A stretch of 64,000 bases of DNA, from the NCBI GenBank assembly GCA_035772405.1, contig JAYKKM010000047.1, positions 1,445,001 to 1,509,000 on the forward strand, read 5' to 3'. The position numbers were made by a program, and so were the translations under genes. The DNA is from Chrysogorgia sp. JL179-B06 (lineage: Eukaryota; Cnidaria; Anthozoa; Scleralcyonacea; Chrysogorgiidae). Shown piece after piece: positions 31,830 through 43,830 of this stretch. Position 1 is the first letter of the stretch; the number at the start of each line of letters is the position of its first letter. The notes under the pieces are model-generated. The model searched no databases. It was not told the origin of the DNA and saw only the letters and a program-made list of their open reading frames with translations.

Positions 31830-31990
31830 GTCTCTTCCTTAAATTAACTATTATCCTTAATTTACAAATCGCTCTAAATTAAGGATAATGGTTAATCTAA
31901 AGTTAGAACCCAACCCCAACACAACAAAGATCCTAACCCTAACCCCCCGCCTAGTGGGTTTTCTAACCCTAACCCCCCGGTAAAACTTTC
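31830..31990. repeat. Foldback repeat CCGGTCTCTTC, copy 1 (copy 2 at 46773-46905)
   Basis: Contains ACTATTATCCTTAATTTACA mirrored by the following AAATTAAGGATAATGGTTAA. It also carries GGTTCTAACC-type sequence and two CCTAACCCTAACCCCCCGC runs. The reverse complement, diverged by a few bases, occurs at 46773-46905. Confidence 0.75.
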
Positions 31991-32784
31991 TACGAGGTTG
32001 TATATATACATATCTTCGTCACATGATGTCATCGACAAGCACAAAAACTCTACTCATTGTTGTCATTTTTGATATTATGCTACATTTGTGAGTGTCATGT
32101 AAACCTTAATTACTTCCTTACAAAAAATACGTATGGATTTATTGATAAATTAAATAAAAATGAAGTTATCAATGTTTAATTGTGTTTATTCATAATTCTT
32201 AAAATCCATACGTACTTTTTACTAAGATAATATTCAAGATTCTACCAGATTCTAATCGCATGTGAAAAATCAATTTTACCTACTAGAAATACGAATCCGC
32301 AACAATCCCCTTGCTCGCCTTTTCTACCAACTTCTAACTGGGTTAAGATTACTTCAGACCCTTGGGTTCTTAAAACTGTTGCCCAAGGTTATAAAATCGA
32401 CCTGTAATAAATTTGAACGCCTGAATAAATTTGTTTAGTATTTTCATTTCAAAATGGAAAATATAAAATATAGACTTGTTACGGCCTATAACGATTTTAT
32501 CAAATACTTGCGTTTTTATTGGAATGGTATTCTTTACGAATTTGTTGTTTTGCCGTTTGGATTATCCTCGGCTCCCCGCGTATTCACTAAACTTATGAAA
32601 CCTATTATTGCATCTTGTCGCGGCAAGTCTATTAAGCATTGTGATTTTCTTGGATGATATTGCCGTTTTAGGTAATTCATTTACCGATTGTTCAGATAAT
32701 CAAGTTACTTGAAGAAATGGGGTTCATCATTAATCGCAAAAAGTCTGAATTGATTCCTTGCCAAACAGCTCTGTTTACCTCGGC

Positions 32785-35700
32785 CAGAGTTGCAAAAAGA
32801 CAAAACATGTCCCCAAACCTGATTTGTGGGAGCTAGTCAAAAATGTCCCCAATTATACCGTATGTTCGACACAAAACAATGATCAATAAAACATTTTTTT
32901 TCAGAATTTTCATTGGTATTATCTGGCAGTTGCCAATTTTGTAATTTACATTGACTGCTTTTTCTCATGCTGCATGGACTATTATCTGTTAAATGCTAAT
33001 AAGCAGTCCTTGATGTAAAAAAATAATATAAAATATCAGGTGATAATGTGAATCACAGTCGGTACTCGGTAGTTGAGTCATTATCAGTGTTTAGACTTTA
33101 GAAAAAAGGAAAGCTGGGCCCTCAGTCTCTTGTTCATAGGAGAGTCGAGCTTGTTCTGCAGGGTGATAAAGTGCCACCTCCTCCGCCCTCAGTCTCTTGT
33201 TCATAGGAGAGTCGAGCTTGTTCTGCAGGGTGATAAAGTGCCACCTCCCCCTCCCGAAGTGCCTATCCAATGCCTCCCTCCCCAGCCTGTCGGCCCTGGC
33301 TGTGGGGGGCCATTCCAGTGGATCAGGGCTTCCTTCACAACATCTGATATGTCCATCCTCCCCCTCCTCTTGTTCCCATCACCCCTTCGGCGTGAGTCTT
33401 CACCAGGCACCCGAGGAAGAGGTGGAGGAAGAGGTGGAGGAAGAGGTGGAGGAAGTCTTGGAGGCCGGAGTACGGCGAGGGTTCCTTGAAAAAGAGATAA
33501 CATTCGGCCTTCTCGGCTCCATGATCTGACCCTTCTTTGGACACACTTTCACTTTGCCTCTCTCTGCTCATTTCTTCACAAGTTTTTGACAATCAGGAAT
33601 ACAGTTGTGAGTCATGAATATAAGGTGCTGGAACCTCTTCACGATCTCTTGATTCTCTTCATTGAGTTCATTCTCACCACCATGATCATGTCCTTGAACC
33701 GTTTCTTGAAGGCATCATACTGCTTCACATCTCCACATCTCCACATCCTCCTCCCCATATTTTACTTTCTTCATCACCTTTCTCAGACACTTCTCCCTCT
33801 CCACCTTCACCTCGGTAGTCTCCTCCTCCAGGATGTCTTCTAAGTCGAGACAGTTACCAGCCTCTTTGATCATTGCTGGTGTAGGACTCGCTTTCAACCT
33901 CTCCTCCAGATGCCTCCTTAGATGCTTCATCAGGCTACTCACAGCTGTCTGAATAGAGACGTACTTCCCATCTAGGATGTCATAAATCTTCTCCCCCAGC
34001 TTTGGCCACAGAGACTGGTCAATCTCCTCCAGCTCCCCTGTCTCGTTGTTCTCAGTCAACTTCAGCTTCTCTATATTCTTCAACTCCTCCAGCAGCTCCA
34101 TCTGCCTCTTGGGTATGTCCCAGGGGAACTGCTGGACAGTCTGGAGGAGACTGCTGGTGCCACCGAGGAGCTTGTAGATGTAGAGGATGCCGAGGTTGAG
34201 CAAGAAGAACTGTTTGTTGCAGATCCTCTTAAGACCTCTCCCCAACCTCCTCAGCAGCCTCCATGCTCTGCTCCAGGCCTTTACCAATACCCAGGATGTC
34301 AACCCAATGTCTTGGGTATGTCATTGATGATCTGGATGTGGTCAACAAACCACTTGAAAAGAGGATCTTCCTTGACGTCGTTTCTTGTCAACTCCAGCTG
34401 ATGAGCAGGCTCCCAAATCTCCGTTATGCACTCTTTCTTCTCCTCCATCATCATCCCCTCTATCTCCAGGATCTCAAGAAGTTTGTGCTTTACTCCCTTC
34501 TTGAGATACTCCCCATTCCATTCTCTAGCTGCTCATCCGCAAACACAGCGTCATTGAACACTCCATTGGCAGATTTGGCCAGACCCTCGGCACTGAGGTC
34601 CGGCACTGGGGGCACCTCCAACATCATGGGCTTCAGGAAATCCTGACTGAGAGGATTCTCAGGGACAGGAATTACCACAGCATGCATTCACTCTGTCCTC
34701 CTGTTTGAAGTCATCTTATCCATCATCAGTCCTGTCGGCCTCTTCAAGTTTGATGTTCATATTCTTCCTCATGTCTTTCTTCATGATCTCATAAACATTG
34801 TCATCTATTTTCTTGGCAAACTCTCTGCTGTGATTCGTGTCACCAACATCAGCACCATTGAGTGTAGATCTGAGCATGTCCTTCTCAAATCAGATTATAT
34901 GCCTTCGTATCTCTCTCTGAACACATTCAGGCCAACCCTCTCCTCCCTGTTCAACCACTCTTTGAAAGCTTTGTCTTTTATCTTCTGGATGTTTACTTTC
35001 TGTCTGTGGGTTTTCCCAGTAAAGTGAATCTTGATGTTACTCTTAAGATTAATGAAGACTCTGGACTGTTTAGACTAGTCCGATGCTTGTGCCTCCGAGG
35101 CTTGTGAAATCAGGTTTAGTACCAGCATAACAGATTTCACAATAGTAACCGTCTATTTCCTCCTTGATATCAACCTCCTTCTTGATACCAAGAGCTTCTG
35201 ACTCCAACACTTCCTCAAGCATGTCTATGTCTATGCAGTTAAATATCATGTTCTTCAGCTCCTCATTTGTTTTCTGACTTTTCTCTGGTGCCTGCCGTGC
35301 CTCGTTTTGGTTGTTGTCTACTTTCTTAGGTTTCTCTACATGTCTGTTGACACCATCAATTTTCTGGTCAACATGAGCCATCACATCATCCATTTTCTTG
35401 TCCAAGAGCTTCTTGAAGTCATCCAAAAATAGAAGACTTTACTTTCTTCTTGGACCTTTTGCCATCGTCGTCATCATCACCGTCGTCATGCTGTCTTTTC
35501 TTCTCACCCACCTCCTTCACATCTGTGGAACAACATTGGTTTGATCAACATTGTCCTCTGAATTGTCTAGGTAATCATTGTCATCATTTGCGTCATGATC
35601 GTCATCCTTCTTTTCATCCTTCTTCTGGACAAATCCAAACTTTCCAAGGCCAGCAGTTCCTGCTGCAATGTACTTGAAACATGCCTTCTCTCCTTTCGCC

Positions 35701-36066
35701 TTTCTGTCTTTATGATTGTTGTCAAAGTGCTTTCCAACTTTGACCTTGCGAATAACTTGTCGCAATACTTACACAGGACGTCCTCCTTCTTCACAGTATC
35801 TACTGTATCTTTGGGACCTCCTGCTAGCTGCCGACATTTTTAAATCTTACGTGTAGTTCGGTACATATGAACATAACTTACATAAGTTCCATGAAAATGA
35901 AATTTCTTGGCCGCTATTTTGTATTTTATAGTCCCCTGTCCCTACCGTTAATAGTTCCCAGTCTCCACAATAAGCTTTTTGACTTGTTTGGACCAAAAAT
36001 GTCCCCAATTCCTAAAAAAATGTCCCCAAACCTAGTTTGCAGGTTTGGAGTTTTTTTGCAACTCTG
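32785..36066 (-). mobile_element. 3,282-bp hAT-like DNA transposon with exact TIRs and 8-bp target duplication
   Basis: The terminal inverted repeat CAGAGTTGCAAAAA is perfect at both ends (32785-32798, 36053-36066). The flanks are the 8-mer ACCTCGGC (32777-32784, 36067-36074), as for hAT elements. Subterminal TGTCCCCAA repeats occur at both ends. Coding remnants run on the minus strand. A start near 35838 is followed by a C2H2-type finger spread over a frameshift (VLCKYCDKLFARSK, then KHFDNNHKDRK). Acidic and lysine-rich stretches and a YYCEICYAG pair at 35130-35150 come next. Then come LWPKLGEKIYDILDGKY and a long helical, charged segment (33715-34302), and a proline-rich end with a VEEEVEEEVEE-coding tandem (33415-33455). 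No DDE catalytic core was recognised, so the cargo may not be a standard transposase. Confidence 0.75.
33715..34302 (-). pseudogene. Helical, charged ORF (195 codons) inside the hAT-like element
   Basis: The longest open frame of the element. It contains LLRRLGRGLKRICNK, a hydrophobic LLNLGILYIYKLLGG, EELKNIEKLKLTENNETGE and LEERLKASPTPAMIKEAGN, and ends MWRCEAV. It reads like the middle of a larger protein continued in other frames on both sides, so it is treated as a decayed fragment. The + strand frames over it are shadows. Family unknown. Confidence 0.4.
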
Positions 36067-36240
36067 ACCTCGGCTACCTCACAGATTCTTGCAAAATGAA
36101 GATCTGGCTTCCCCTTGAAAAAATGGGCCGAATATGTGACTTTGCGAAGCACTTGCTCTGTAACGGCCAGAAAACAAACGGAAAATGGGCATGCCAAGAA
36201 TCAGACATGCATATAAATTATCTTGAGCTCAATTAGCAGT

Positions 36241-36608
36241 ATTGTTTGCCTTATAGTCCAGCGGCTAAGGTGGAAATCGTTCGTTTTTTTTTTATAAAAG
36301 CACGAGACTTGGTATGTAGATAGAGTTACTAGTGGCAATTAATTTCTGATATAGAGACAATGCAGATTTCTTCCTGGTTGCCACAAAATCAAGTTTTTCT
36401 TCCAATTTACCTATTAAAGTACTATCTTAAAAAAAGGAAAAATTCAAAGTTCGTTTTTAGCGAATATCACCCATATCATTAGAAAGTTCGCAAAAAACTA
36501 TATGAAGGACATTCAAGCGGGTTGTACAATTTTCCAAACTCGTTTTGGGTTACAGAAGGATAAACCTACTAAAAACAAGCATTTTGTATCATTTTGCGGC
36601 ATTTTCCA
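36241..36608. repeat. Relic of the 4219-4823 MITE family
   Basis: Blocks such as GTACAATTTTCCA and AAACCTACTAAAAACA..CATTTTGC resemble 4465-4545, in the same order and orientation. No intact TIR was found. The right side is cut by the foldback element at 36609. Confidence 0.45.
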
Positions 36609-36722
36609 TTTAACAATTAGACAACGAGCCCGCGTTTTATATGAGCTGAAAGTCAACGAGGCGGAGCCGAGTTGACTATCGCTCATAGAAAACAAGGGCG
36701 AGTTGTCTAATTGTTTTAGTAT
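36609..36722. repeat. Foldback element 'CTAATTGTT', copy 3
   Basis: TTAACAATTAGACAACGAGC at the left, GCGAGTTGTCTAATTGTTTT at the right, with a nested AGTCAACGAGGCGGAGCCGA inner arm. It has the stem type of copy 2 (24344-24460). Confidence 0.85.
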
Positions 36723-39087
36723 AAATTTACAAGTTTCTAACCCAAGAAATAATTTTTCAACAAACATTTTTTATGAATAAAAGTAAATATTCTTTCAAAA
36801 TCACGCGACTTTTACCCCAGAGGTTTATATCAGCGAATAGTAACTCCTGTGATAGCCAATCAAAATTGAGGATTTGTGATAGAAACTGTCAATTTATACT
36901 AATGTTAATTATAAACCCCGTGTTTTCTATTTAACAAGACGCCCGCTAGGCGTTAACTCGGGCTACTTTAGCCTGGTGAGTGTTCAATAGGGTATAACTG
37001 CTGAGCCAGCCATTATCGCAACATGAAAGGAAAATAACACAGAAAGACTGCCAAAACCTAGACTCGGTGCTACAACAGGTAGCTTGAGTAATAAACATAA
37101 AACAAAGGATTTATGCAGGGTGAGGTACAGCCTGACATTAATCGCAGATAATTTGTTAACCGTTTTGAAGTTTGCCAAGTTTCCAGACCATATCTCCATT
37201 GACCATATCTTGATTGACCAACTATGATTACATATAGTGATAGCTTTATTAACAATCCAAATGCAATCCACTTGCAATCCTTTATATAACTAAAACTTCT
37301 ACTAATAAAAATACTGGTAACTGAAAAAAGATATATAATAATGATGCCATAATCATTTGGTAAAACTGCACTATGGTATGCCCGACATTACGTGGGAAAA
37401 AACAGAGCTGCACTTTTAAAACTTCACACAACAATTTGATAATGGAACAAATGCACTTCATGCTTTTTGCAAGTATGGTACTAGTTCTGGTTTTCATGAC
37501 AACCAAAACGTCCCATGTTTTAAATCGAAAATTATAGTGTTTCTTTATAACAATGTGATAATAATAATTGTGATAATGAAAATAATAATAATCAGATGAT
37601 ACATAGACGATCGTCAAGCTCATATCCTCAAAAAAAGTATTCTGAGTCCCAGACAGGAATCGAAACTGTAACCTTCTGATTGCTGGTGAGACGCTCTAAC
37701 CATTGAGCTACCGGAGATTACAATGATGTATTGGTTCGATTGATATATGTAAGTAATATATAACAAGACTGGGGAGAAATTTCCTAAACAAGTAACTAGA
37801 CTCCAATATAAACACCAAGTAACTTGTTTCCATAGAAACAGGCCCTTTAAACAACTACAAAAAATTGTCAAGCATACACCTGTGGTTGATGGTCTGTTAG
37901 GGCCGGTTTACACTGTCAAATTTTCTTTGATCAAAATAGATTGAGCATGTTCTCATTTGATCAACGAACTTCAAAGGAACCGTACAGTCTTTGAAAGATG
38001 TTTACAGAATCAAACACTTTGAGCAAAGTAGTATAAACAAGCCTTAAATCCTGGTTTACACTGTCACTATCAGAGTTTATTTGATCACTAAACTATCAAA
38101 CTGTATAGTTTGATCAAAGTGTGTGTCAGTGTAAACACCTTTCAAAGTTATGTGATCAAATTAGAACTCAAAGAAACTTAGAAACCAGCCTCAAATGAAT
38201 CTAAATTGTCAATGTAAATGATACTCTCAAAATGTTCTTTATCTGAGATAAAGAATATTTTGAGAGTCTCATTTACAAGTAAAATATCAAGTGAAACAGG
38301 GTTATTCGATGGCAACATGTTTCCTGATTTATTAAGCAAAATATGTGAATGTACTGCATAGTCACTTATTTATGATCATGAATGATCGATGATATAAATA
38401 TGAAATACATACTTTTGATATACATGTATATAAAACAATAAACTGTTGAATAACATCGACTTTATTTTGTATATGACATCGCAATAAACAATACAGGCAA
38501 TAAAGCTTATAAAAAATATTACAGTTACCTTAGTACATGTATTAAACGTATTTCCATACAGCGTTCATATGTTGAGTCTCGTCGACTTCGGGTAATATCA
38601 CAACAACAGCATGTTTTATACCTGTCACTTCAAAGTTCTCGAAGAGTCTTCATCAATGTTGTTCGTTCTTCGATTTACAGCATTTGAGCAACAAGTTTTC
38701 AGTACAATTAAGCATAAGTTTGATCGATTTAATAAAACATGTAAAAAAAGATTTGATCGAGTACACATCAGCGTACGGTTATCAAGATCGCGGACCAACC
38801 TGTTCTGAAATCGCTCGTCATCTTTTAGTATAAGTCTATCATGATCAGCGAGTTGTATTAGCATATGGTGAGCGTATTCACAATCAACACTCTTTTAAAA
38901 TCTACCAACAGAGTCAAAGAACAACTCGACGAAAAGCAAAGATGTCGAATTTGGCTCAAATGACCCGCAACATGCCTCACGGTTCGCAAAAGCCTGGGAA
39001 CTATTATTGCGCAATTTTGCAGATTTGTGGAAGCCGAAAAATAATACTACTAATAATAAAAACAGAGTCGAAACTAAGACTCGTGCT
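36723..39087. other. Non-coding, MITE-rich; no gene recognised
   Basis: 37080-37270 is a copy of the 15800-15960 repeat. 37590-37725 is a SINE. From about 37900 a GGGCCGGTTTACACTGTCA terminus starts a MITE-like stretch full of TGATCAAA motifs, with a palindrome (ACTCTCAAAATGTTCTTTAT and its mirror) at 38221-38274. A frame open on both strands at 38611-38864 (minus peptide with ADHDRLILKDDERFQNRL) is unassigned. Confidence 0.45.
37590..37725 (-). mobile_element. tRNA-derived SINE, copy 3
   Basis: On the minus strand TAGCTCAATGGTTAGAGCG (A box) and GTTTCGATTCCTGTCTGGG (B box) are followed by the family tail TGAGGATATGAGCTTGACGA. Head and tail are shared with the 5868-5968 copy. Confidence 0.75.
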
Positions 39088-39620
39088 ACGGCCCAAGTAA
39101 TAATTAGTCACTGAAGTCACAATATTTCGATAATCACCGAGACTGAGGTGACTAATTGTTTTAGTATAATTTCAGGCTTGAACTGAATATTTAATTACGA
39201 AGTTTTAAACAAACAGTTTGAACTGTGTTAGATTTAATTTGTAAATCAAAACGGACGTAAAAATACAAATAATTATACGATAAAGAACTTCCTCACCCTA
39301 AACTGTTCTATCTTGAGATAAATCTGATGTATACAGTGTCTTTATGCTACGTTTTTGACTTTTGAGCCCTTTCGACGAGTTATTAGTTATAATATAATAG
39401 TATAGTCGCCATTTTGAAAAAAAAATGGTCATGTTTTAGAAAGCATACATCAAATGATGATTCCGAGAGGGGACTGGAACGAATAAACTCAGGCTGGTCA
39501 TAAAAACACTTTTTCAAGTATGATTTCTAGTGATGTGGTAGTCACCGCGCTCCGCGGAGTTACTGGCCAGGCAATCAGAACTCGTTTAAGCTCAGAAATT
39601 ATACTAAGTAAGAGTTAGAT
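39088..39620 (+). repeat. Half foldback element plus a dispersed repeat shared with 49040-49560 and 50550-50680
   Basis: GATAATCACCGAGACTGAGG and CTAATTGTTTTAGTATAATT match the right half of the 48908-49053 element. The sequence after it (TTCAGGCTTGAACTGAATAT..., AAAACGGACGTAAAAATACA) also continues as it does there. So the foldback element and its flank were copied together, or the foldback is the end of a larger element. Confidence 0.6.
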
Positions 39621-40104
39621 CCCGAGAAGGAAGGCTTTATGCGCAGCGTTCAAGGTCTTTATATTGCATAAAGCCCGACATTCGAGGGATCTAACTGATT
39701 TAGTTCATGATTGAGGAGGTTTTCCAACAAAGTTTTGCCCATTTTATCCACCTTGCACAAAGATTTCCCTAGTTTTTCCCTTCATTTCTTATCTAATTAG
39801 TATTCATGGTCTGCCCGCGGTACATCAAAGAAAACCGACTCAATCAACTCGTTTGTGATAGAAACTTGTCAATTTATACTAATAACTCTAATACCGAGTT
39901 AATATAAATGTTCGTATTAGGGCTTATTTAATATTAAGCTTATTATAAGGTCATTTATTGTTCGAGCTCCATAGTGCATAAGAGCTCCAACCGCACGCAC
40001 TTTCAAAATCCCATAATGAACTTTTCGAGATTCGTGATCTGTGTATTGCTGCATTCCAAAAATACCAAAATATTTCATCGTTATTCGGCCTCGTGCGGAT
40101 GTAG

Positions 40105-42265
40105 TACGGAAATAATAGAGATATAGACGTTCTCTGACCAATAAAATTTATTAGGGCGAGCTTTCGATTGCCAGAACTGCAACCTTCAACGGGCGAAATT
40201 AAAATGATAATAAATTATATATGAATAAAAATGGTAAAAATTTTAAAAACAAATTATTATGAATAATAACATATGTAAATGTCGGAAAATTGACAGTTAT
40301 CTTTAAAGTAAAATGGTGTATTGTTCTGGAAGAGTACAGTTATTATAAGCGTGTATTGTTCTGGCGGTATGCCACGATTCAAATGTTCTTCGTAAGCGGC
40401 GGTTGTGTCCGTCGTCGAAGTTTATTTTGTGATCAAAATGCCATGCATGGTTAATTGGCAATATTTGATCCGCTTGTGTGTAGATTTACATATTTCTCAT
40501 GTGCTCCTTTTTTCTTGTTTGGAAGCATCTCCCCGTCTCGCCAATATAACTCCAATATAACTCACAGTCCTCACATTGTATTTTATAGACTACGTTGGTT
40601 TGTTTTCATAGGCGTACGGGTAAAAATTTGTAGGGGGGGCTGAGCATAACTTGCCCGAATAAATTATGACGTCAATATTACTGAAGAACACGAATTGTCA
40701 TCGTTTAGCCTAAGCATTATTACGTGTGCACATTTTTCGTTAATATATATGGACATGCCATTAGGGTGGCCGGGGGCATGCTCCCCCGAGAAAAGTTTTG
40801 AATTTTTGATTCCCTGAAAGTGTATTTCCTGCAATTTGAGAGCACTTTTCGCGGCAGTGTGCAGGATTCGAAGTATTTAATTACCGTGAAAGTAACACAG
40901 ATTTTCCAAATTTAGACCGTGTGGATATCACTCCCGCACACGGGAAATGCGTTGTACGACGGCAGAAGAGATGGGAAAAAAGCAATTAGCCACAAAACCA
41001 AATGTATTAGGTATATTCAAGTTGAATATACGAGATTACATTTAGACAATGCCCGAACCCAGGCCTGGCTATTGCCACTAAGTTGCATTCAAATATTAGA
41101 ATAATTTAATACAGGACCATTTTTGCCCGAATAGAGTTAATTTTTCGGACAACTGGGGGGACAACTTGGTCTGTCTTTAGGTAAAGGGAATTCTTGTTGT
41201 AGTGTTTTTATTGGTTTATTTGTCACTTTAATGTCATGTTTACGTAAAATTCTCGACCGTGTTCAGTTATTCCTTTTATGGAAGGGCGGCATAACCATGA
41301 GGTTGAGTGTCAGGTTCTACCCATATGAAGAACATGGGCATTTCTTTCTTCCGGCGTTGTTGTTTTTTAATCGTATCTGAAATAAATGTCGGCGGGTAAC
41401 CATTTGATATTAGGGCTTCTATAGTTCTGTGACTCTTTTTGTTTCTCGGATTTTTTCTTCTTCTGTTGTTGGTAGATTGAAGGCTTTGTGTAAAAGTGTC
41501 TCTGCGGTGCTGAATTTATGTTTTTTGTCATGGCGAGATTCAAAATCCAAATATCTATCAGTGTGTGCATGTCAACTTACGGTAGACGTCAATGGTAATG
41601 ATCCATTATTTGTCGTGAAATCAAACGGTGTCCAAAAAAGAAATTTGTCTGTTCTGTTCGTGTTTGTGTTCGATGGTAAAGGAAATGTGTGGGTGAATGG
41701 AATTAAGAATATTGTGAAAGGTTGAGACTGTTGTGGTTTTTATAATAGTGAAACATCGTCAACATATCGTTTCCATATTCTGGGTGGTGTTGATGCTTGG
41801 TTGATGGTTAATTCTTCTATTTCGCCATACATAAAATTTGCGACTAATGGGCTTATTGGACTTGCCATGCATAGCACAGCCGTGAATTTGTTTAAATGTG
41901 TCCCTTTATATACAAACTAGTAGCTGTTAGATAAGGCAAATCGTAGGAGTTCGGTAATATCATCAATGCATGTCAAGATTGGTTCTAGTAGGTAGTGTTC
42001 TGTCTTCTTCTAGTTTGCGTCTTACATGTTGTCACAGGCTTTGTCAACGGGAACGGCGGTAAATAATGAAACAACGTCAAATGAGACCATCGTTTCATCT
42101 TCTTCTATAGTGGTGTTGGCGATGTCGTTAGCGAAAACTGTCATGTAATAATTTCATTACCCTGCATTTTAATTTCGCCCGTTGAAGGTTGCAGTTCTGG
42201 TAAACGAAAGCTCGCCCTAATAAATGTTATTGATCAGAGAACGTCTATATTTCTATTATGTATAA
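40105..42265 (-). mobile_element. Penelope-like element (PLE) relic 2 with inverted terminal repeats
   Basis: The outer ~105 bases are inverted copies (40105-40212 and 42153-42265; shared block GGGCGAGCTTTCG, GCAACCTTCAACGGGCGAAA). The minus strand encodes PLE reverse-transcriptase motifs: MVSFDVVSLFTAVPVDKA near 42050-42100, ASPISPLVANFMYGE near 41830-41875, and RIWKRYVDDV with the catalytic YVDD at 41755-41766. A C-terminal GIY-YIG nuclease region (VVYKIQCEDC, YIGETGRCFQTRKKEHMRN) is at 40500-40590. Frameshifts and stops are present. An unrelated insertion starting CATAGGCGTACGGG (40607 to about 41160) separates nuclease from polymerase. PLEs are retroelements that prime at the target DNA and often sit in inverted arrangements. 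Confidence 0.8.
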
Positions 42266-42767
42266 TCCTGCAGGCCGCGCTTCTTCAATCTTTTAGTACG
42301 GAAATATTTGTGTTTACGTCACGACATGAACTGCTCATTATTTAGCGTCTCAAGTACTCCCGTGGACTCTGTGTCCTCTCCGCTGCAAAAGTAACAGCTT
42401 TTCGAACGATACTTATTGTTATGTCAATATAGCCTTAATAATGGAGTACGCAACATAATGAAAACTAAACACAATAATAATAATAATGGTTTATTCAATA
42501 GCGTATCCCTCGTGGAGAAGCAGAGATTGCATAAATCGTGAATCGTAAATCAAGCAGGCATAAATCGTGCTCTAGACAAGAGATTAGGGCCGTTTACACA
42601 GTTGGAGTGCACTTGTATCTGACTGATCGAGTCATTATGAAAAAAATATTTGAAAATTAAATTCGCCTCAGAAATCCGTTCATATTCCACGATGCATTAT
42701 ACCTAAAACAAATCAAAATAATTACATCACCAGGGGATTTCATTACGTCGTAATAAGGAGATAAAGG
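42266..42767. other. Non-coding flank between PLE 2 and the minisatellite
   Basis: AT-rich, with an (AATAAT) run near 42474-42486. No ORF, exon or inverted repeat was recognised. Confidence 0.5.
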
Positions 42768-43830
42768 AAAGGCGAATACCCCTTTCTCCAAAAGCGAATA
42801 CCCCTTTTCTCCAAAGGCGACTATCCTTTTCTCCAAAGGCGACTACTACCCTTTCTTTAAAGGCGACTACTCCTTTCCGCAAAGGCCACTACTCCTTTCC
42901 CGAAAGGCGACTATACATGTACCTCTTTCCTCAAAGGCGACTACTCATTTTCTCAAAGGCGACTACTCCTTTCCTCAAAGGCGACTAGTACTACCTCTTT
43001 TCCTCAAAGGTGACTACCTCTTTCCTTAAAGGCGACTACCTCTTTCCTCAAAAGCGACTACTCTTTCCTCAAAGGTGACTACTCCTTTCCTCAAAGACGA
43101 CTACTCCTTTCCTCAAAGGCGACTACTCTTTTCCTCAAAGGCGACTACTCTTTTCCTCAAAGGCGACTACTCCTTTCCACAAAGGCGACTACTCTTTTCC
43201 TCAAAGGCGACTACTCTTTTCCTCAAAGGCGACTACTCTTTTCCTCAAAGGCGACTATTCCTTTCCACAAAGGCGACTACTCCTTTCCTCAAAGGCGACT
43301 ACTCTTTTCCTCAAAGGCGACTACTCTTTTCCTCAAAGGCGACTACTCCTTTCCTCAAAGGCGACTACCTCTTTCCTCAAAGGCGACTACCTCTTTCCCC
43401 AAAGGCGACTACCCCTTTCTGGCTTTCTCCAAAGGCGTCTACTCCTTTCTCCAAAGGCGACTACTCCTTTCTCCAAAGGCGACCACTCCTTTCCGCAAAG
43501 GCGACTACTCCTTTCCCCAAAGGCGACTATATATCTTCAAAGGCGGCTACCTCTTTCCCTAAAGGCGACTACTTCTTCAAAGTCGACTACCCCTTTTCCC
43601 AAAGGCGACTACGCCTTTTTCCAAAGGCGACTACTTCTTCAAAGGTGACTACCCCTTTCTCCAAAGGTGACTACTCCTTTCCTCAAAGGCGACTACCTGT
43701 TTCGCCAAAGGCGACTACTCCCTTCCGCAAAGGCGACTACTCCTTTCTCCAAAGGCGACTACCTCTTTCTCCAAAGGCGACTACTTTTTCAAAGGCGACT
43801 ACCTCTTTCCCCAAACTGGGCGCATATGGA
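42768..43830 (+). repeat. ~21-bp minisatellite (CCTTTCCTCAAAGGCGACTACT)
   Basis: About 45-50 tandem units of 18-22 bp over about 1.06 kb. Each unit carries CCTTTCCNCAAAGG, a 5-bp inverted repeat around a short loop, followed by CGACTACT. The middle (about 43100-43400) is the most regular, and the edges are more diverged. One strand stays open for 268 codons only because the 21-bp unit is a multiple of three. Confidence 0.95.

Larger units (their letters stand above)
32454..36240 (+). mobile_element. DIRS/Gypsy-like reverse-transcriptase relic, interrupted by a hAT-like element
   Basis: The left part (32454-32784) encodes LYEFVVLPFGLSSAPRVFTK, the palm-domain LPFGLSSAP motif of Gypsy/DIRS reverse transcriptases. 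A frameshifted FLDD-like block and a KMGFIINRKKSE-like block follow. The right part (36067-36240) continues LGYLTDS and KIWLPLEKM, the expected next motif. The two halves abut exactly once 32785-36066 and one 8-bp duplication are removed. Frameshifts near 32650 and 32690 show the retroelement is dead. Confidence 0.75.

Noticed and set aside
33073..33592. Several overlapping frames with Pro-, Gly- or Leu-rich repeats on both strands
   Set aside because: They arise from the GGAAGAGGTGGA tandem in the hAT-like element. Only the minus-strand coding direction is consistent with the rest of the element.
42768..43830. CRISPR-like array
   Set aside because: Units are contiguous and degenerate, with no unique spacers of constant length, in an animal genome. 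It is a minisatellite.
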